From the NCBI RefSeq assembly GCF_000247695.1, contig NW_004624784.1, positions 12,282,522 to 12,346,521 on the forward strand: DNA of 64,000 nucleotides, written 5' to 3'. The DNA comes from Heterocephalus glaber. Lineage: Eukaryota > Chordata > Mammalia > Rodentia > Bathyergidae. Both the position numbers and the translations under genes were made by a program. Within the stretch, counting starts at the first letter, position 1, and each line of letters starts with the position of its first letter. This document shows, piece by piece, positions 23,030 to 36,337 of this stretch. Under the pieces are notes generated by a model. It had not been told where the DNA came from, ran no database searches, and saw only the letters and a program-made list of their open reading frames with translations.

Positions 23030-23640
23030 TTGTACTTTTTGATCCTGGCAACACGGCAGCCACAGTGATCTAAGAAAGTCACTGTTATGGGTATAGCACA
23101 GTGGAAGAACATTTGTTGAACATGTTCTAGGCTCTGAGTTTTCTCTCCAGCACTGGCTAAACAAACAAATAAACAAACTAAAAGGTCGCTGTAATTTTTT
23201 TCAACATTTTTGTGGGCTTGAAAATTTTCATGAAGAAATTTGGGAAAAAACAAAAGTCAGATTACATCACTCCTCTGTCAAAACCTTTGCATTTCACACA
23301 GAGTAAAAACTATAGTCTTTATACTGACTAGGTAGGTCCTAAAAACAATCCCCCTTCCACCTTCCTAACTTCATGTCAGTTCGCAATGCCATCCCCTCCT
23401 TTGGAGCACACAGGCCTCCTTCCTGTCCCTGGAACCCACAAGCATGTTCCCTCCTGGGGCTCCTGCCCCTTTGGGCTCCTCTGCAGACTGCACTGACCAA
23501 GCCTTCACATCCTCCAGTCTTCCCCACACATCACTGTCCTGGACACACCTTTTCCAGGGACTCCCACTTATCATCCTAATCCCCTCTCTATTTTATCGTC
23601 ACAGAACTCATCACTATCTGATATACTAAGTCATCTATTC
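23030..23640 (+). repeat. L2 LINE 3' region with an ID inserted
   Basis: Plus-oriented L2 (ACGGCAGCCACAGTGATCTA, CATCACTCCTCTGTCAAAAC, CTCCTGCCCCTTTGGGCTCC). It is interrupted by an older ID copy at about 23090-23180 with a CAAA-rich tail. Open frames on both strands here are chance readings of the repeat. Confidence 0.7.
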
Positions 23641-24104
23641 TAAGACACTTAAATCTAATCCATGTTTCACCTACTTATTCTAAAATGCAATTCCAATGTG
23701 CTTATATTTTGCTGCCAACACAGTGAACATATGTTCTTCCTTAAAATAAAAAGATGATTAAGCAAAACTACACTATTTTCTGTAATGTTTCTAAAATGCT
23801 CTCTTATATGCATATAAATGGTGACATAAACTATAGACTTTGGTTATCTGGTATCTTCTTTTGAGTGTTAAATTTTTCTAAGTGCTATTTACCCTACTGC
23901 CCACTCATTTAAAAATATTTTTTATTGAGTCTGGAGGATAACTATCATAGAGGTAGGTAACAAAATAGTAGCAAGACTAAGATGCAAAGCCTGCTTTATC
24001 TTTGGCATGTAAAACCACATTAGAATGGGACCCCACTAAGTGGAAATTGAATATTATAATGAAAAGGGGGTGGGAGAACACAGATAAAGCCATAATATTT
24101 ACTT

Positions 24105-24300
24105 CATTGCTCCTATGTGATGGGCCAAATGACTCTTCTATACATTACTTAACTGAATCCTCATAGTAACAGCCTTCACAAAACTCTTAGCCAATTTATT
24201 GATGAGGAAACTAAAGCTCAGACAGATTTAGCAATGTTCAGAGCCCAATTTTAAGACAGGCAGAGTCACACTATGGCAAAGCCAGTATATTCTGCTCCGA
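24105..24300 (-). repeat. MIR SINE
   Basis: Minus-oriented MIR: AATCCTCATAGTAACAGCC, TTGATGAGGAAACTAAAGCT and GACAGGCAGAGTCACACTAT. Confidence 0.75.
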
Positions 24301-24430
24301 ATGGACCTTTCCTCTTGGAGGCACCAGAACAGCAAACTGGAGCTAAAGAAGGTTGTAAAATGGGTCATGTATACTCAATCACTGAATTCCTGGGATAACT
24401 TAGCATCCTAACTTTCCATGAACCTAGTTA

Positions 24431-25234
<804 letters not shown>

Positions 25235-25526
25235 CTAATGTTAATCACAACCCAGCAAATACTAGTGTCTGGTCACTATAGCAAAGGTTCCAAATCATTA
25301 GGTTTGAGTATCAAATGAAAAAAGAGAATGTTTAAAAAGTGTGTAGCCACTATTTACTAGTAAATAGTGCAACAGAGATATAAATGAGCTGGAAGGCAAA
25401 AGATATCTGGATAACTAAAAGTAAACATGTTTGATTGTCAGCAAGACCAGTACTGTCCCCTTCACAGACAAAATGAGGTGAGTGATGAAATGAAATTGGA
25501 TGACTCGTGTTAAGAACACATCAGAA

Positions 25527-25600
25527 GGGGCCGGGGATTTAGCTCAGTGGTGCCGCCACCTGCCTCGCAAGCTCAAGGTCCTGAGTTCAATCCCTGGTAC
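25527..25600 (+). repeat. ID-like SINE
   Basis: Plus-oriented ID of the GCCTCGCAAGCTCAAGG subtype with A box TAGCTCAGTGG and B box GAGTTCAATCCC, flanked by ACACATCAGAA copies. Confidence 0.9.
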
Positions 25601-26174
25601 AAAAAAACCCCCCAAAAAACAAAAAACAAAAACACATCAGAATCAGTAAAGATAACTGGTTTAAACCCTGCATAGACTGTTGCATTCACTATTCAAAACA
25701 CACACACAGACACATGTCCCTTCACAAAACTAGACCCAGAATAGACAAAGTGACATTATCATGAAAGTGGCTTATTAAAAATGAAGCAATACAATTTAGT
25801 CATACACTGAACCAAGACCATTTACATTTTTAACTTCAACTCTTCTATTTTAAGAGGGAGAGGATGGGAGGTAGGAGGAGTGAGTGAAGAAGAGGAATAC
25901 TAAGAAAATGAGCAAGGATGGCAGTCCAGAGGACGGAAATTCACCGACATATAAATACTGTACTTTTATTTATAAACAACCCCTATGACAGGCTAGAACT
26001 CCCTACTTCCACAGGAATACCTTCCTTCCTCAGGCATACCACTCCCTGCAACCAGCATCCCCAAAAGCTGGGCACCTATCTACTCCCTGAAACTCTATTC
26101 CCTTTCCTAGTTTTACTCCTGTTGACAAGCGTCTCCTTTTGCTTAACCTCTTTCTACAGAACCTGTTTCATCTT

Positions 26175-26298
26175 TTTTGTATAAGGTCTTACAGTGTTAT
26201 CCAGGATATTCTTAAAATCTTCATCTCAAGTGATGCTCCCACCTCAGCCTCCCAAGTGCTGGACTACAGGCACCAGGCAGGCAGCACCACACCTGGCA
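26175..26298 (-). repeat. B1 SINE, diverged
   Basis: Minus-oriented: ACCTCAGCCTCCCAAGTGCT then GGACTACAGGCACCAG and CACCACACCTGGC. Confidence 0.7.
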
Positions 26299-26639
26299 AC
26301 ATAGAAGGTATTCTGATGTAAACATCTGATTTTGACTACCTCTCCTTGCTCTATATTTCCTCAAGGCTCTCTTCTGGTCCCAACAACTTCCAATATCACT
26401 GAGACCAGTCTTTAGTTCCTAGCAGCATAGTACCTACTTGGGGGGGGGGGGCGGGAACAAACTCATTATAACTCATTTTCTAAAATCAAATGTGTTCTTC
26501 CCATCCTCATGAATGGCATTATATCTCATTACTAAGAACACTGGAGTAATCTTTAATTCCTTTTGCCTTCTCATTTCCCATTTCAAGTTGGTAACAGCAC
26601 TCTAACTGCTTCTCAGGAGATTAAGGCATAGAAAAGCAG

Positions 26640-27140
26640 GCTGGGGAAGTGGGCATAAACTGTTAATTACAAGATCCAGGACACAAACACAGAACAGTTC
26701 CCAAAGTCCTGCATGTGGACATCTTGCAAGCATTCCAGTAGGTATTCAATAGGATGGCCTAGACCTGACTTCAGCCTCATGTGTGGGATTGCAGCACCAC
26801 CTCTCAGGACCCATATGTAGAAGTTCTTGCAGGTTTTCTTGAGATTTAGATAGCATGAATGGACACATCGGCGCCATCAAGGCTTTGCTATCATACCTTT
26901 CCAAAATAGCCCACACGGTTTCTCAGGCGCATGTACTTTTATCTTTGCTCTTACCCTCCTTTTCTATTTACTCAGCCCAAACTTGCTCTGCAGAGCCAGT
27001 TTCTCTCCCACTCTTCATTTTTGCTTTCTTGAATAAACCTTGCCACTGCTTCTTGCTCATTTCATTCAATTCTTTGTTTAAGGCAAGAAGAACCTGGAAT
27101 CCAACTGCAAAAGGAGAGATGAGCTATCCAAAACCCAGTA
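26640..27140 (+). mobile_element. Possible endogenous retrovirus solo LTR
   Basis: The block has a plausible LTR 3' structure: a CT-rich stretch, GAATAAACCTTGCCACTGC as a polyadenylation region, and a short T-rich segment ending near AAGGCAAGAAGAACCTGG. I could not define matching ends or a target duplication, so the family and limits are uncertain. No coding sequence is attached. Confidence 0.35.
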
Positions 27141-27329
27141 ATGTTTAGTGGGCAAGCCATATTTTTAGAAACAAGCTATTGGGTAATAACACTTCTACCC
27201 TGTGTCTTGAATTCATCTTCTCATTTCTAGCTCTATTCCCACCATCTTAGTTCACACTCTTCTCATCTCTGACCTAGACTGATGCTCTGTTTACTATGTC
27301 ATTTCATTTCCCTCTAAGCTATCCATTCA

Positions 27330-27750
27330 TAGCATAGTAAATATTACACAAATCATATCTTGTTACAACCTTACTTGAAAATATCTAGTGGCTCCGTCTG
27401 CTTGCAGAAGCTTTAATCTCTCAGAACTGTCATTTAAAGTCTTTCACAATACAGCCCCACTCTACCTTTCCAACTTATCCCTGGCTATTCTAACTTCAGT
27501 AGACTATTACATCCTGTGTTTATATGCCTTTCTTATGTTATTTCCTTTCTGTGCCATACCTTTTTCTTTATTTTCCACCTTAAAAATATCACTCATTTCC
27601 AAGGACCATTCAAGTACTACTCCCCCTATGAAGCTTTAACTGATTTCCAGCAGAAAATACCATTTCAATGGCTTCCTCTTCTGTTCTTCTACAGCCCTTT
27701 GTTTTTATCTCTACATTCTAATTACCAAAACTTACTTGCATTATACCGAA
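27330..27750 (+). repeat. L2 LINE 3' region
   Basis: Plus-oriented L2-like pyrimidine-rich sequence (AAAGTCTTTCACAATACAGC, CCTTTCTGTGCCATACC). The 168-codon open frame overlapping it is not a gene: it has no homology I recognise and runs out of the repeat. Confidence 0.6.
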
Positions 27751-28404
27751 AGTTAATGAATGGAACAGACACAGTTTTACTTATCCTAGTCTCCATACCA
27801 TGGTTTGAATACACAGTAGAAACTCAAGGAAAGGTCACAACATTAACCCGCAATAAAGTCACTGGGCCAATCCTCTCCCAGGCTCCTTCCTGGCTTCTGG
27901 CACCCTTTCATAGTGACAATGGCAGGTGGCCTGCTACTCGAACCTCTACCTCCCAAGCTTCTAAAATTAACTTACTGTTTACAAGGGGCATGAAAGGCTG
28001 GACCACATTAGAATCACTATAGTTATGAGAAATGGAATACTCTCATTCATCATTGAAAAATAAATGATGCTTCTGTGAAGCCTTCTGGGATTCCTTACAA
28101 GAAATGTCTCCTACCTCCTCTGCATTCCCTTATTACTTTGTATTTCCCCTTTACTAAGATATATATATTATACATATTCCACATTTAAGCAAAATTTGCT
28201 ATTCTCTACTTACTATGATATTTTCCCCCCATTAAATGTAGCTTCCCTCAATTAATGAGCCTGGAGTATCCTAATTTTTTCTTTAATTTACCAAATCTAA
28301 CAGGATGTGGCCCACACTCTCTTTTCAACATACATATTATTATAAATTTCTCTAATAGTAGCTTTATAAGTACTTTGCATTAATTTTCACTATTGCTATG
28401 CATC

Positions 28405-28533
28405 TTTTTTTTTTTTTTTTTTTTTTGAGACTGAGTCTCACTGCAGTTCAGGCTGGCCTTGAACTCAAGGTAATGCTCCTGCCTCCACCTCCCAAGTGCT
28501 GGGATTTCAGGCGTGCGCCACCATGCCAGGCTT
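28405..28533 (-). repeat. B1 SINE
   Basis: Minus-oriented B1 with a T-rich start and GCGTGCGCCACCATGCC end. Short flanking repeats of TGCATCT. Confidence 0.85.
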
Positions 28534-29689
28534 GCATCTATCTTGTAAGGTAAAATTCTGGCTAGTTCACTGTTCATTCAACTATAACATTTAACATTTT
28601 CTGAAAATTTACATTATTCTTGCAGAAGAAATCCCAAATCATTAACATACACTAACAAAAGAATTCATTTGGAAAGTTCTGTTGTTCCCAATCAATATTT
28701 CAAGGACTGAATAACTGGGATGAGGATAGTATCTCTTCTTTATTCTTATCTGCCTGCCTTTGGAACATTTTGCTACACATTTTAAGAAAACTGGAAGAAA
28801 AAATAAAAGCAATTAAAATTTAAACTAGTCTATTTTGGGTTTTGTTGGTAGTTTAGGGAAGTACTAGGGGAATGCTGGGATATGTGGTAGGAAGAGAGGT
28901 GGGATGGGTTAGGTGAGTAATAGATATGAAACAGAATTACTAAGATTTTTGCTGTTTTTAGTTATCTATGTGTATAAACAACTGAAAAAAATGTAAAGAT
29001 CACCCAACTTGGGAGAAAAAATTTTCATAACAAAAATTAAAGCAATTGGTAAAAGAGAATGAGGAAGAATTCTCATTGGCTTGCACTAGAAGTCCCAAAG
29101 ATACATAAAGAAAGGCTTCAGAAGCCAAGTTTGATCTGTTTCCTGAAAATCCTATTTCCACTCAATGGCTTGTACAATGTATTTTGGCTTCGGAGCTACT
29201 CTTATTTGTAGTATCTTTCATTATTTATTTATTAAAATTTCTTACTCTTGGTGTCTCTTTTGCAAGTCTCTAAGTAAGTTCCTCTTTTCCTTCACTCATT
29301 TATTTAACATGGACCTATAGAACCCTTGCAAAGGGTCCAACAGCAATGTGCCTGTAAACAAACCAAGGGTGTAAAAGATGTGAGCTTAGAGAACAACTCG
29401 AGGTAGAACTTAGTTGAATAGCCAGAATTTGGAGAGGTAGGTGGAAAGGGATTTCTGAATGGTAGGGGGCTGGGGAAAACACAAAGCTAGATTGTTAAGT
29501 TCAAGGAACAATACAAAGACTGCTCTGGGTATGACACCAGGCATGAAGGGTGCATGGCAAGAATGTTCTGTAAGACTCCACGGTAGCATCAGGTCAGATG
29601 AGGTGTAAATTTAAATGACAGAATGAGGAACTTAAGGCTTCATTCTGTGGGCCACTGTTTGTCTTTCCTTCTTTTTCTCCCCCAAATTT

Positions 29690-30680
29690 ATAATTTTTAT
29701 TATGCTACAAATATCTTCCCCCTATAGTCTTACTGAGATAAGGAACTATAAGAAATATATTTACACATTCCATTAAATTCACCCATTTAAAGTATACTGT
29801 TAGTGGTTTTTAATATATTCAGAGTTGTGCGACCATCACCACAAGAATTTTGAAAAATATTACCCCAGAAGGAAACCCTATACCAATCAGCAGTCACTCC
29901 CCATTTCTCTCTACCCTCTTACCAGAGCCCCAGTTCCAGGCATTCACTCCTCTGCTTTCCATCTCTATGAACTTGTCTATTTTGGACATTTTACATAAGT
30001 GAAATTATGCAATGTATGATTTTTTAGAGTCAGGGTCTTGCTACGTAAATTCAGGCTGGCCTTGAATTTACTATGTAGCCCAGGCTAGCCTCAAACTTGG
30101 CAGCGATCCTCCTGGCTCAGCCTTCTGAGTGCTGGGATTACAGTGTGCACCACCACACCTGGCTCTGCAATATATGATCTTTTGTGACTGGCTTCTTTCA
30201 CTTATTGTAATGTTTTCAAGATTCACTCATGATGTAGTATAATGTATCAGTATTTTATTCTTTCATTGCTGAATAAAATTCTATGGTATGGACACACCAT
30301 ATTTTATTTGTCCATTCATCCACTGATGGACATGTGTTTCTACTCTTCACCTGTATGAATAATGCAGGTAAATTTTTTACCTGAAAGCATTTTCATTTCT
30401 CTTGGATGCATACTTAGAAGTGGCTATTTACTCAGGTCATTTGGTAACTACAGTGAATTTTTTGAGTTATTAAACCATCCTAGTGAATATAAACTTTTTT
30501 TATATATTCTGGATACAGGTTTCTTATTAGACACATGAATTGCAACTATGTTTTTTCCATTCTGTGAATTGTCTTTTTGTTTTCTTGATGATGTCCTTGG
30601 TTGAGTAAGCTTTTAATTTTGATGAAGTGCAATCCACCTGAATTTTCTTCTGTTGCTTAGGTATTTGGTGTTAATGTAAA
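29690..30680 (-). repeat. L1M LINE 3' region with B1 inserted
   Basis: Minus-oriented old L1: GTGCGACCATCACCACAAGA, TGTCCATTCATCCACTGATG and TTTTGATGAAGTGCAATCCA follow the order of L1M 3' ends. It is split by a minus-oriented B1 at 30021-30165 with target duplications TGCAATGTATGAT / TGCAATATATGAT. Confidence 0.8.
30021..30165 (-). repeat. B1 SINE inside an L1M
   Basis: Minus-oriented B1 with both internal segments (TCAGGCTGGCCTTGAATTTA and CCCAGGCTAGCCTCAAACTT), inserted in older L1 sequence with a 13-bp target duplication carrying one mismatch. Confidence 0.87.
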
Positions 30681-31208
30681 GAAACACATAAAATATAAGT
30701 CTTTCTAAAGAAGTCTGTGAGCCACACTTGGAGGCAATAAGGAGTTGCTGGGACTTTTGGAGCAGACAGATAACATGAAAAAATCCACAAGACTAATTTA
30801 GGTGACATGAATGTTGAAGGCCTATGCTAAAGTGGATTTATGAAAAATAAGAATAATTCAGGAGGAGACACTAGCTTTTATATGGGATCAAAAAAAAAAA
30901 AAAAAAGACAAATAGAGGAGAATACAGCCCTGATGTGTGTGGGTGAACGACAGACTTCAAAAAAGTACAAGTTGGCTTGGAAAGGAAAAAAATTACTTAA
31001 ATTACATTTTCATATGTCTTGAGTTTGAGAAGGTGATAAAAATTTAAATGGAGATGTTCTGAGAATCTGAGTTATAATAAATAGCAAAAGTATTTTTCAG
31101 AGAATAAATTTAAAAAGGGGATGGACAAGAGTAAGGCTTAGATAGTTCCTATTCTATAGGTGCGAGAACAGAAAATAAATAAGAAAGTCTTTATAAAATA
31201 GTAATAAT

Positions 31209-31282
31209 GGGGCTGGGGATGTAGCTCAGTGGCGCCGCATCTGCCTGACAAGCCCAAGGTCCTGAGTTTGATCCCAGGTACC
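31209..31282 (+). repeat. ID-like SINE
   Basis: Plus-oriented ID flanked by a 16-bp target duplication AAAATAGTAATAATGG on both sides. Confidence 0.9.
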
Positions 31283-32710
31283 AGATAAAATAAAATAGTA
31301 ATAATGGCCTCGGGATGGGAAGGATTCTTAAGAACACAGAAAAGTATTAATCATAGAGGGAAAAGTGTTATTTTATAAACATTTTATAATTATTTTATAA
31401 AAATTCTAGCATGAGGAAAGTATTTGCTATAATATAAAGAATAAAACCAGTATATAAAATTATATATATATATTGGTAGTAATTATGGAAAATATGTATA
31501 GGAAAGTAAGTTAAAAGAAAGTGCATTCAAAATGATGACAGTCTTAAAGTTGGGATTACAGTTTGAATATTTAGAAATGTCTTCTTGTCCAAATTTCCTA
31601 CGGTGTATGCTTATATGAATCCATAATTAAAATTTTACTTTACACAGAGATGTTAAAATATCATCCTGAACATTAAGAACTAAAACAATGAGCAGTTAAT
31701 TTTAGAGGCTTCTCAGGTAACGATGTTGATAAAAAATATTTTATATTGTTTGTGTTTATTATTAAAGGGGGAAACTTACGACCTATAGATTCAACATTAA
31801 AATAAAGAATATTCTAAAGTTATAGAAGAACGGAGAGTAACAACAGAAGAAACTGGTTAAGATGGATACTCACACTCACACAGCCCATGCTAGATGGGTG
31901 GGGTTGTTCTCTTCATGTGGCCCATGGTCATTTACTTCTGCACTCATAAGTGGCTCTTACCATAATTTGTTAGGTTTCTTCCAATCCCCAACACTTGGGT
32001 TGGTTAGCATGTGTCGGCAGACTGAAATGGCAACTTAAATCCTCTTCTTTTAACACAGAGCTGCAGGCTTTAATTTGAACCATATGTCTGTCTTCTAGCA
32101 TGTTTTAAATGCCAGAGGTTACTATCAATTTTGAGAAATTCTTTGTTGTAGGCAAAATCAGGAGCCTGGGGCCATATAAAGTAGTGATACTGTATCCCTA
32201 AAAATAAGTAATATCATCAACTGGATATGTGTAACATGGTACGGGAAAAAAGAAAGAATGGGTGGCACTAATTAAAAAATCAGGACAACTGCAACAGGAA
32301 ATTTTCTTATTTGGTCCACCACTTCAGGGCTATACTCTTGGCTTCTTTTCTGGTTGGCCAAAGAAAAATCCAAAGCAGATGTAAACAGGCTAGGAACAAC
32401 CTTCAGCAGCACAGCATTCTCAGTGTTTGTAAGGCAATGTAGTGCAGCTACAATCAAGGGTAACTGGGCTTCACTGCTGTACTATGTTTAAGTAAACAGC
32501 TTGGAAGTGTGGAGCAGAGGGGAAAAGTAAAGTGGGAAAATATTTACTCTAAAAGAAACACCTCACCAAAAAACACCATGACAACAAGATCTTTCATTTT
32601 TTCAAATATAAAAGCTTTAGAAGGACTCACAACTTCAATACTGCAACTGCAATTAGAATCAAACACAAAAAGCAAAAATAATTCTGACCCTTGATTAACT
32701 TCTTTTTTTT

Positions 32711-32780
32711 AGTGGGGATCAAACTCAGGACCTTGCCCTTGTGAGGCAGGTGCGGTGCTCCTGAGCTAAATCCCTGGCCC
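32711..32780 (-). repeat. ID-like SINE
   Basis: Minus-oriented ID following a T tract; flanks CCTTGATTAACTTCT and CCTTAATTAACTTTT are imperfect target duplications. Confidence 0.85.
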
Positions 32781-32851
32781 CCTTAATTAACTTTTCTTTT
32801 TCTTAACTTTTTTGGGGTTTTTGGGGGGGTTTTTTTGTATTAAATTCTTTT

Positions 32852-33181
32852 ATTGGTACATTGTAGGTATACAACACAATTACATTTCTCATTGGGAATT
32901 GTAACTTTACATAATGCATCTTGGTTCTTATTTTTTCCCCATTCCTAGCCCTCCCTTCATGCCCTCCACCCTTCCCTATTTACAAAGACTTTATTTCCAT
33001 TTTTTCCATTTCTCATCGTTTTTCCTTTCCCTTCTTTCCTTTCCCCTGCCCCTCCCACTACCCCTACCCCTTTGGACCTTTTCTTCCTATATTACATTAT
33101 CGATTATTCATTCTAATCATTGGTACATTTTAGGTATACAACATAATGACATTCATCATTGGAAATTTGCACCTTTACATA
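32852..33181 (-). repeat. L1 3' end with a repeated terminal module
   Basis: Two direct copies of a roughly 62-base module (from ATTGGTACATTGTAGGTATA at 32852 and from ATTGGTACATTTTAGGTATA at 33119) flank a pyrimidine-rich core. On the minus strand this reads as a G-rich L1 3' UTR ending in GTACCAATAAAA and an A tail, matching the ends of the L1 copies at 14440 and 60840. Confidence 0.6.
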
Positions 33182-33694
33182 TTCTCTCCCTTAACTTCTT
33201 AATGGACTTAAAAGGGAGTAAGGATGAGACACAAGCTACTAGGTGTATTTCATAGAAACTACTCAAAGAACCAAAGATCAATGCTGGCAGAAAATCATTA
33301 TATATAAATAAGATTTAGATTGTTATATAGACTAGTAAAATGGAATATGACACAGATAAAGAACTAGTTCTGCTTTTCCCCTACAATATTACTGTACCAG
33401 TACTAATGTGATCCAAAGGCTTTATTTGAAATTGAACAAAACAAGAGGTAACTGTGTGGGTCTCAGAATTATATCAGTGATGAAGGATAAGTTTTAAAAT
33501 TCCTAGGAATCATAATATTAGTTTATTTTTTAAATTGAGTCTTGGGAAGTTCTCAATATTTAGCAGTCATTCCAACCTCTGGGTGAACTTCCTGACTAGG
33601 AGCTAATAAAGAAGTAATGCCAAAAACTACTTACTCACAGCCTGAGCCTATATACACAAAAGAAATTTCTTCATGGGGAAAAAAATGTCAGCTT

Positions 33695-33751
33695 TTTTGC
33701 TGTTGTTGTTGTCATTGTTGTTGTTGTTGGCGGTGGTGGTGGTGGTGGGGT
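33695..33751. repeat. GTT/GGT trinucleotide repeat
   Basis: Interrupted GTT repeats changing into GGT repeats. Confidence 0.95.
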
Positions 33752-34358
33752 GGACCAACATTAAATTGGTATTTCCACTGAATGACATATATTTTCCCCC
33801 AAAACACCTTAAAGGTAGAATCACTGAACTCAGTTATTTTTAAATGAAGTATAAGCCAATCTCCTCCACACTATTATAAATAGTACTACTCCAACCCTCT
33901 TGTATAAAGCCAAAAGCAAAAAATCCTCCCAACACAGGATCTTTATATAAAAATGCAGTATTGAGTAGATGTACAAAGGAAAAGATTGGAATAAGACAGT
34001 TTCTATGAGACATGTAAATACTATTCATTAGAATTCTTGCAAATATTGATTAGTATTACTGTAGCTATAATTCTAAATTATATCAGCTAGAATGAAGGTC
34101 CAATCCCTTAATCAGATAAGTTTCTAATACTGCAGCTGAGCACACTATACAAAATTTAAGTATGCCTATTATATGACATGATGAATCAAAGTCTCCTTAA
34201 ATTCACCAGAGAAACTAAAAATACCAGATGAAAGTACAATATGTAGATACAACAGCAATAGTTTCCCCAAGTGAAAAGTAACAGATATGATCTGATAGGC
34301 AAAGCCTACATTTAGAGAAAAGAATTTATGACTGGCATTTAAGAAACTCTTAAGGTAA

Positions 34359-34418
34359 GGGCCGGGGATTTACCGTTTGCCCTGTAAGCACAAGGACCCA
34401 AGTTTGATCCCTGGTACC
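34359..34418 (+). repeat. ID-like SINE with internal deletion
   Basis: Starts GGGCCGGGGATT and ends GTTTGATCCCTGGTACC plus an A tail, but most of the A box (AGCTCAGTGG) is missing, so the copy should not be transcribed by polymerase III from its own promoter. Confidence 0.85.
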
Positions 34419-34973
34419 AGAAAAAAAAAAAGAAACTCTAAAGTATTACTAAAAGGTATGAGTGGATAACAAAATACTCTCTAGGTCAAAGCTGGTAGAA
34501 TACATACACATAATTCAAATGAGAGCAGACATCTGGAAAGTAACCCATCTGAAACTGATGTATAAATATGATAACAGGAATAGGTTGCTCCCAATTTTCA
34601 GATGGATCACAAATGAGTTCTTAGTGCAATGTGAACCTGACAGACACAGCCCCTGCCCTCATGGGGATAAGTTCAGGGAGGGTAGTGCACATGGAACAAG
34701 CACACATCTAACTGTGTAATTATAACCACCCTATAAATTTAAGAAAAAGCTCAGGGGGCAACTGGTAATAGAGAAAGGGGCTTTCCAAAGAAGATTCTAT
34801 TACAAGTTCAGAAAATCTCTCAATGTGACCAAGAAAACCAAAGTTATACTGGGATTAAAATGTAAAGAAAACAGTAATCTATTTAATCACACAGTTAACC
34901 AGTATTTTCCAACTTTTTTGACCTACAGACTCTTTTAAAGGAATAAATTATCTTTTTTTTTTTAACCTGGGAT

Positions 34974-35034
34974 CAAACTCAAGACCTTGTGCTTGCTAGG
35001 CAGGCACAGTGCCACTGAGCTAAATCCCTGGCCC
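34974..35034 (-). repeat. ID-like SINE
   Basis: Minus-oriented; flanked by AGGAATAAATTATCT and AGGAATGAATTATCT. Confidence 0.85.
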
Positions 35035-35282
35035 AGGAATGAATTATCTTAAAATCTCCCAAAAAAGGAATTTTAAAAAATCATTTTGGCATTTCTGCAT
35101 CACTTATGATAAAGAAGTGATTTCAAATAAAGGATCTTTTATTTTACATTAGCATATTATTTGAAAACTTATATAAAACACCTGAATTTTAAGACAAATT
35201 CTTATTTTAAAAGTGACACACTAATTTACTTAAATTATATAAAGAAATATATTAATTTCAATTTGACAAATGTTTTAGTTTG

Positions 35283-35670
35283 TGTCTTAGTTACTTTTCT
35301 TGTTGCTGAGACAAAATACCTGGCACCTACAAGTTAAGGGAGGAAAGATTCATTTAGATCACAGTTTGTAGAGGTTTCAGTCCATAATCAGCTGGCTCCA
35401 AGGCAGGGTGGCACATAGCAGAGAGGCAACAGTTCATGGCAGACCGAAGGTAGCAAAGCAACAAGGAATCTTACCAGCTTCTTTCTGCCCCTTTTATACT
35501 CCATCCAGGCTACTGGGCATTCAGGCGGTGCCAAACCAATCAGTGGACTGATTTAGTAATCACACACCCTTAATCCCAACATGACACACTTTAGATTTAG
35601 CCATCTCTAAAAAAGCCCCACCATGACCATATGAGGCTTTGGGGGGACATCTAAACACCAGCCATAACAG
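35283..35670 (-). mobile_element. MaLR-type LTR (ERVL-related), solo
   Basis: Read on the minus strand it begins TGTTATGGCTGGTGTTTAGA, continues with CCCCCCAAAGCCTCATATG and runs to GTATTTTGTCTCAGCAACAA near the right end of the LTR. This is the order seen in mammalian MaLR LTRs. The same family is seen at 54353, 57256 and 61824. No internal genes are present. Confidence 0.7.
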
Positions 35671-35961
35671 TTTGGAAACCACATATATTGAGATTATAAT
35701 ACCTAAAATAGATGGAGACTTTTCATGACTTGGTATTTGGAATGAGGACACAATTTGAATCTAAAAATCAAACTCTATTTTCACGCTTTATTTTTAAATG
35801 ATAAAATAGATTATCAAATTGTAGGCCATTATAATAACTTTGCAATTGATCCAGTGTGAATGTGGATAGTCCTTGTACCTAATAAATCAAAGTAGATACA
35901 ATATTTAACCATATATAGATAGGGTATACATGTACAAAATTTATGTTATGTTTTAAATATA

Positions 35962-36337
35962 CAGAGTCCACCAAAAATGTATACACACTTCAGAAAAACA
36001 AAAATACCGTGATATTTTTTCAATAAATGATGTTACCCTCATATGGGGGACTCTAGAGGATGCCATATGTTGAAGAAAATCCACTACATTGCCGGTCCTT
36101 AGAAAAGAAATTGGTAATGCGTGTGCAGCAATCTCAATGACCAAGGTTACCCAAGCAGCAGTTTGTCATATTAATAAATGCCTAAAAGCTGATGGCCACC
36201 ACTTTAAGCACCTCTTATAATTGTAGAGGCCCAAAGGTAACTTGTATTAATCTCATGATGTCTCAATAAATTTAGTTTTAAAATATCTATACAACTTTTC
36301 TTTTTCTGAAGTGTGTATACATTTTTGATAGATTCTA
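35962..36337. mobile_element. Mariner-type non-autonomous element (375 bp)
   Basis: Terminal inverted repeats of about 35 bases: left CAAAAATGTATACACACTTC from 35972, right its reverse complement ending at 36327, with outer bases AGAGTCCAC / AGAATCTAT also pairing. The left flank is TA. A broken internal reading with mariner-like spacing is visible, but no intact transposase. It appears to be an internally deleted, fossil Tc1/mariner copy. Confidence 0.7.

Noticed and set aside
27516..28022. A 168-codon plus-strand frame
   Set aside because: It starts inside an L2 fragment and continues into unrelated intron sequence. There is no domain and no splice or codon signal.
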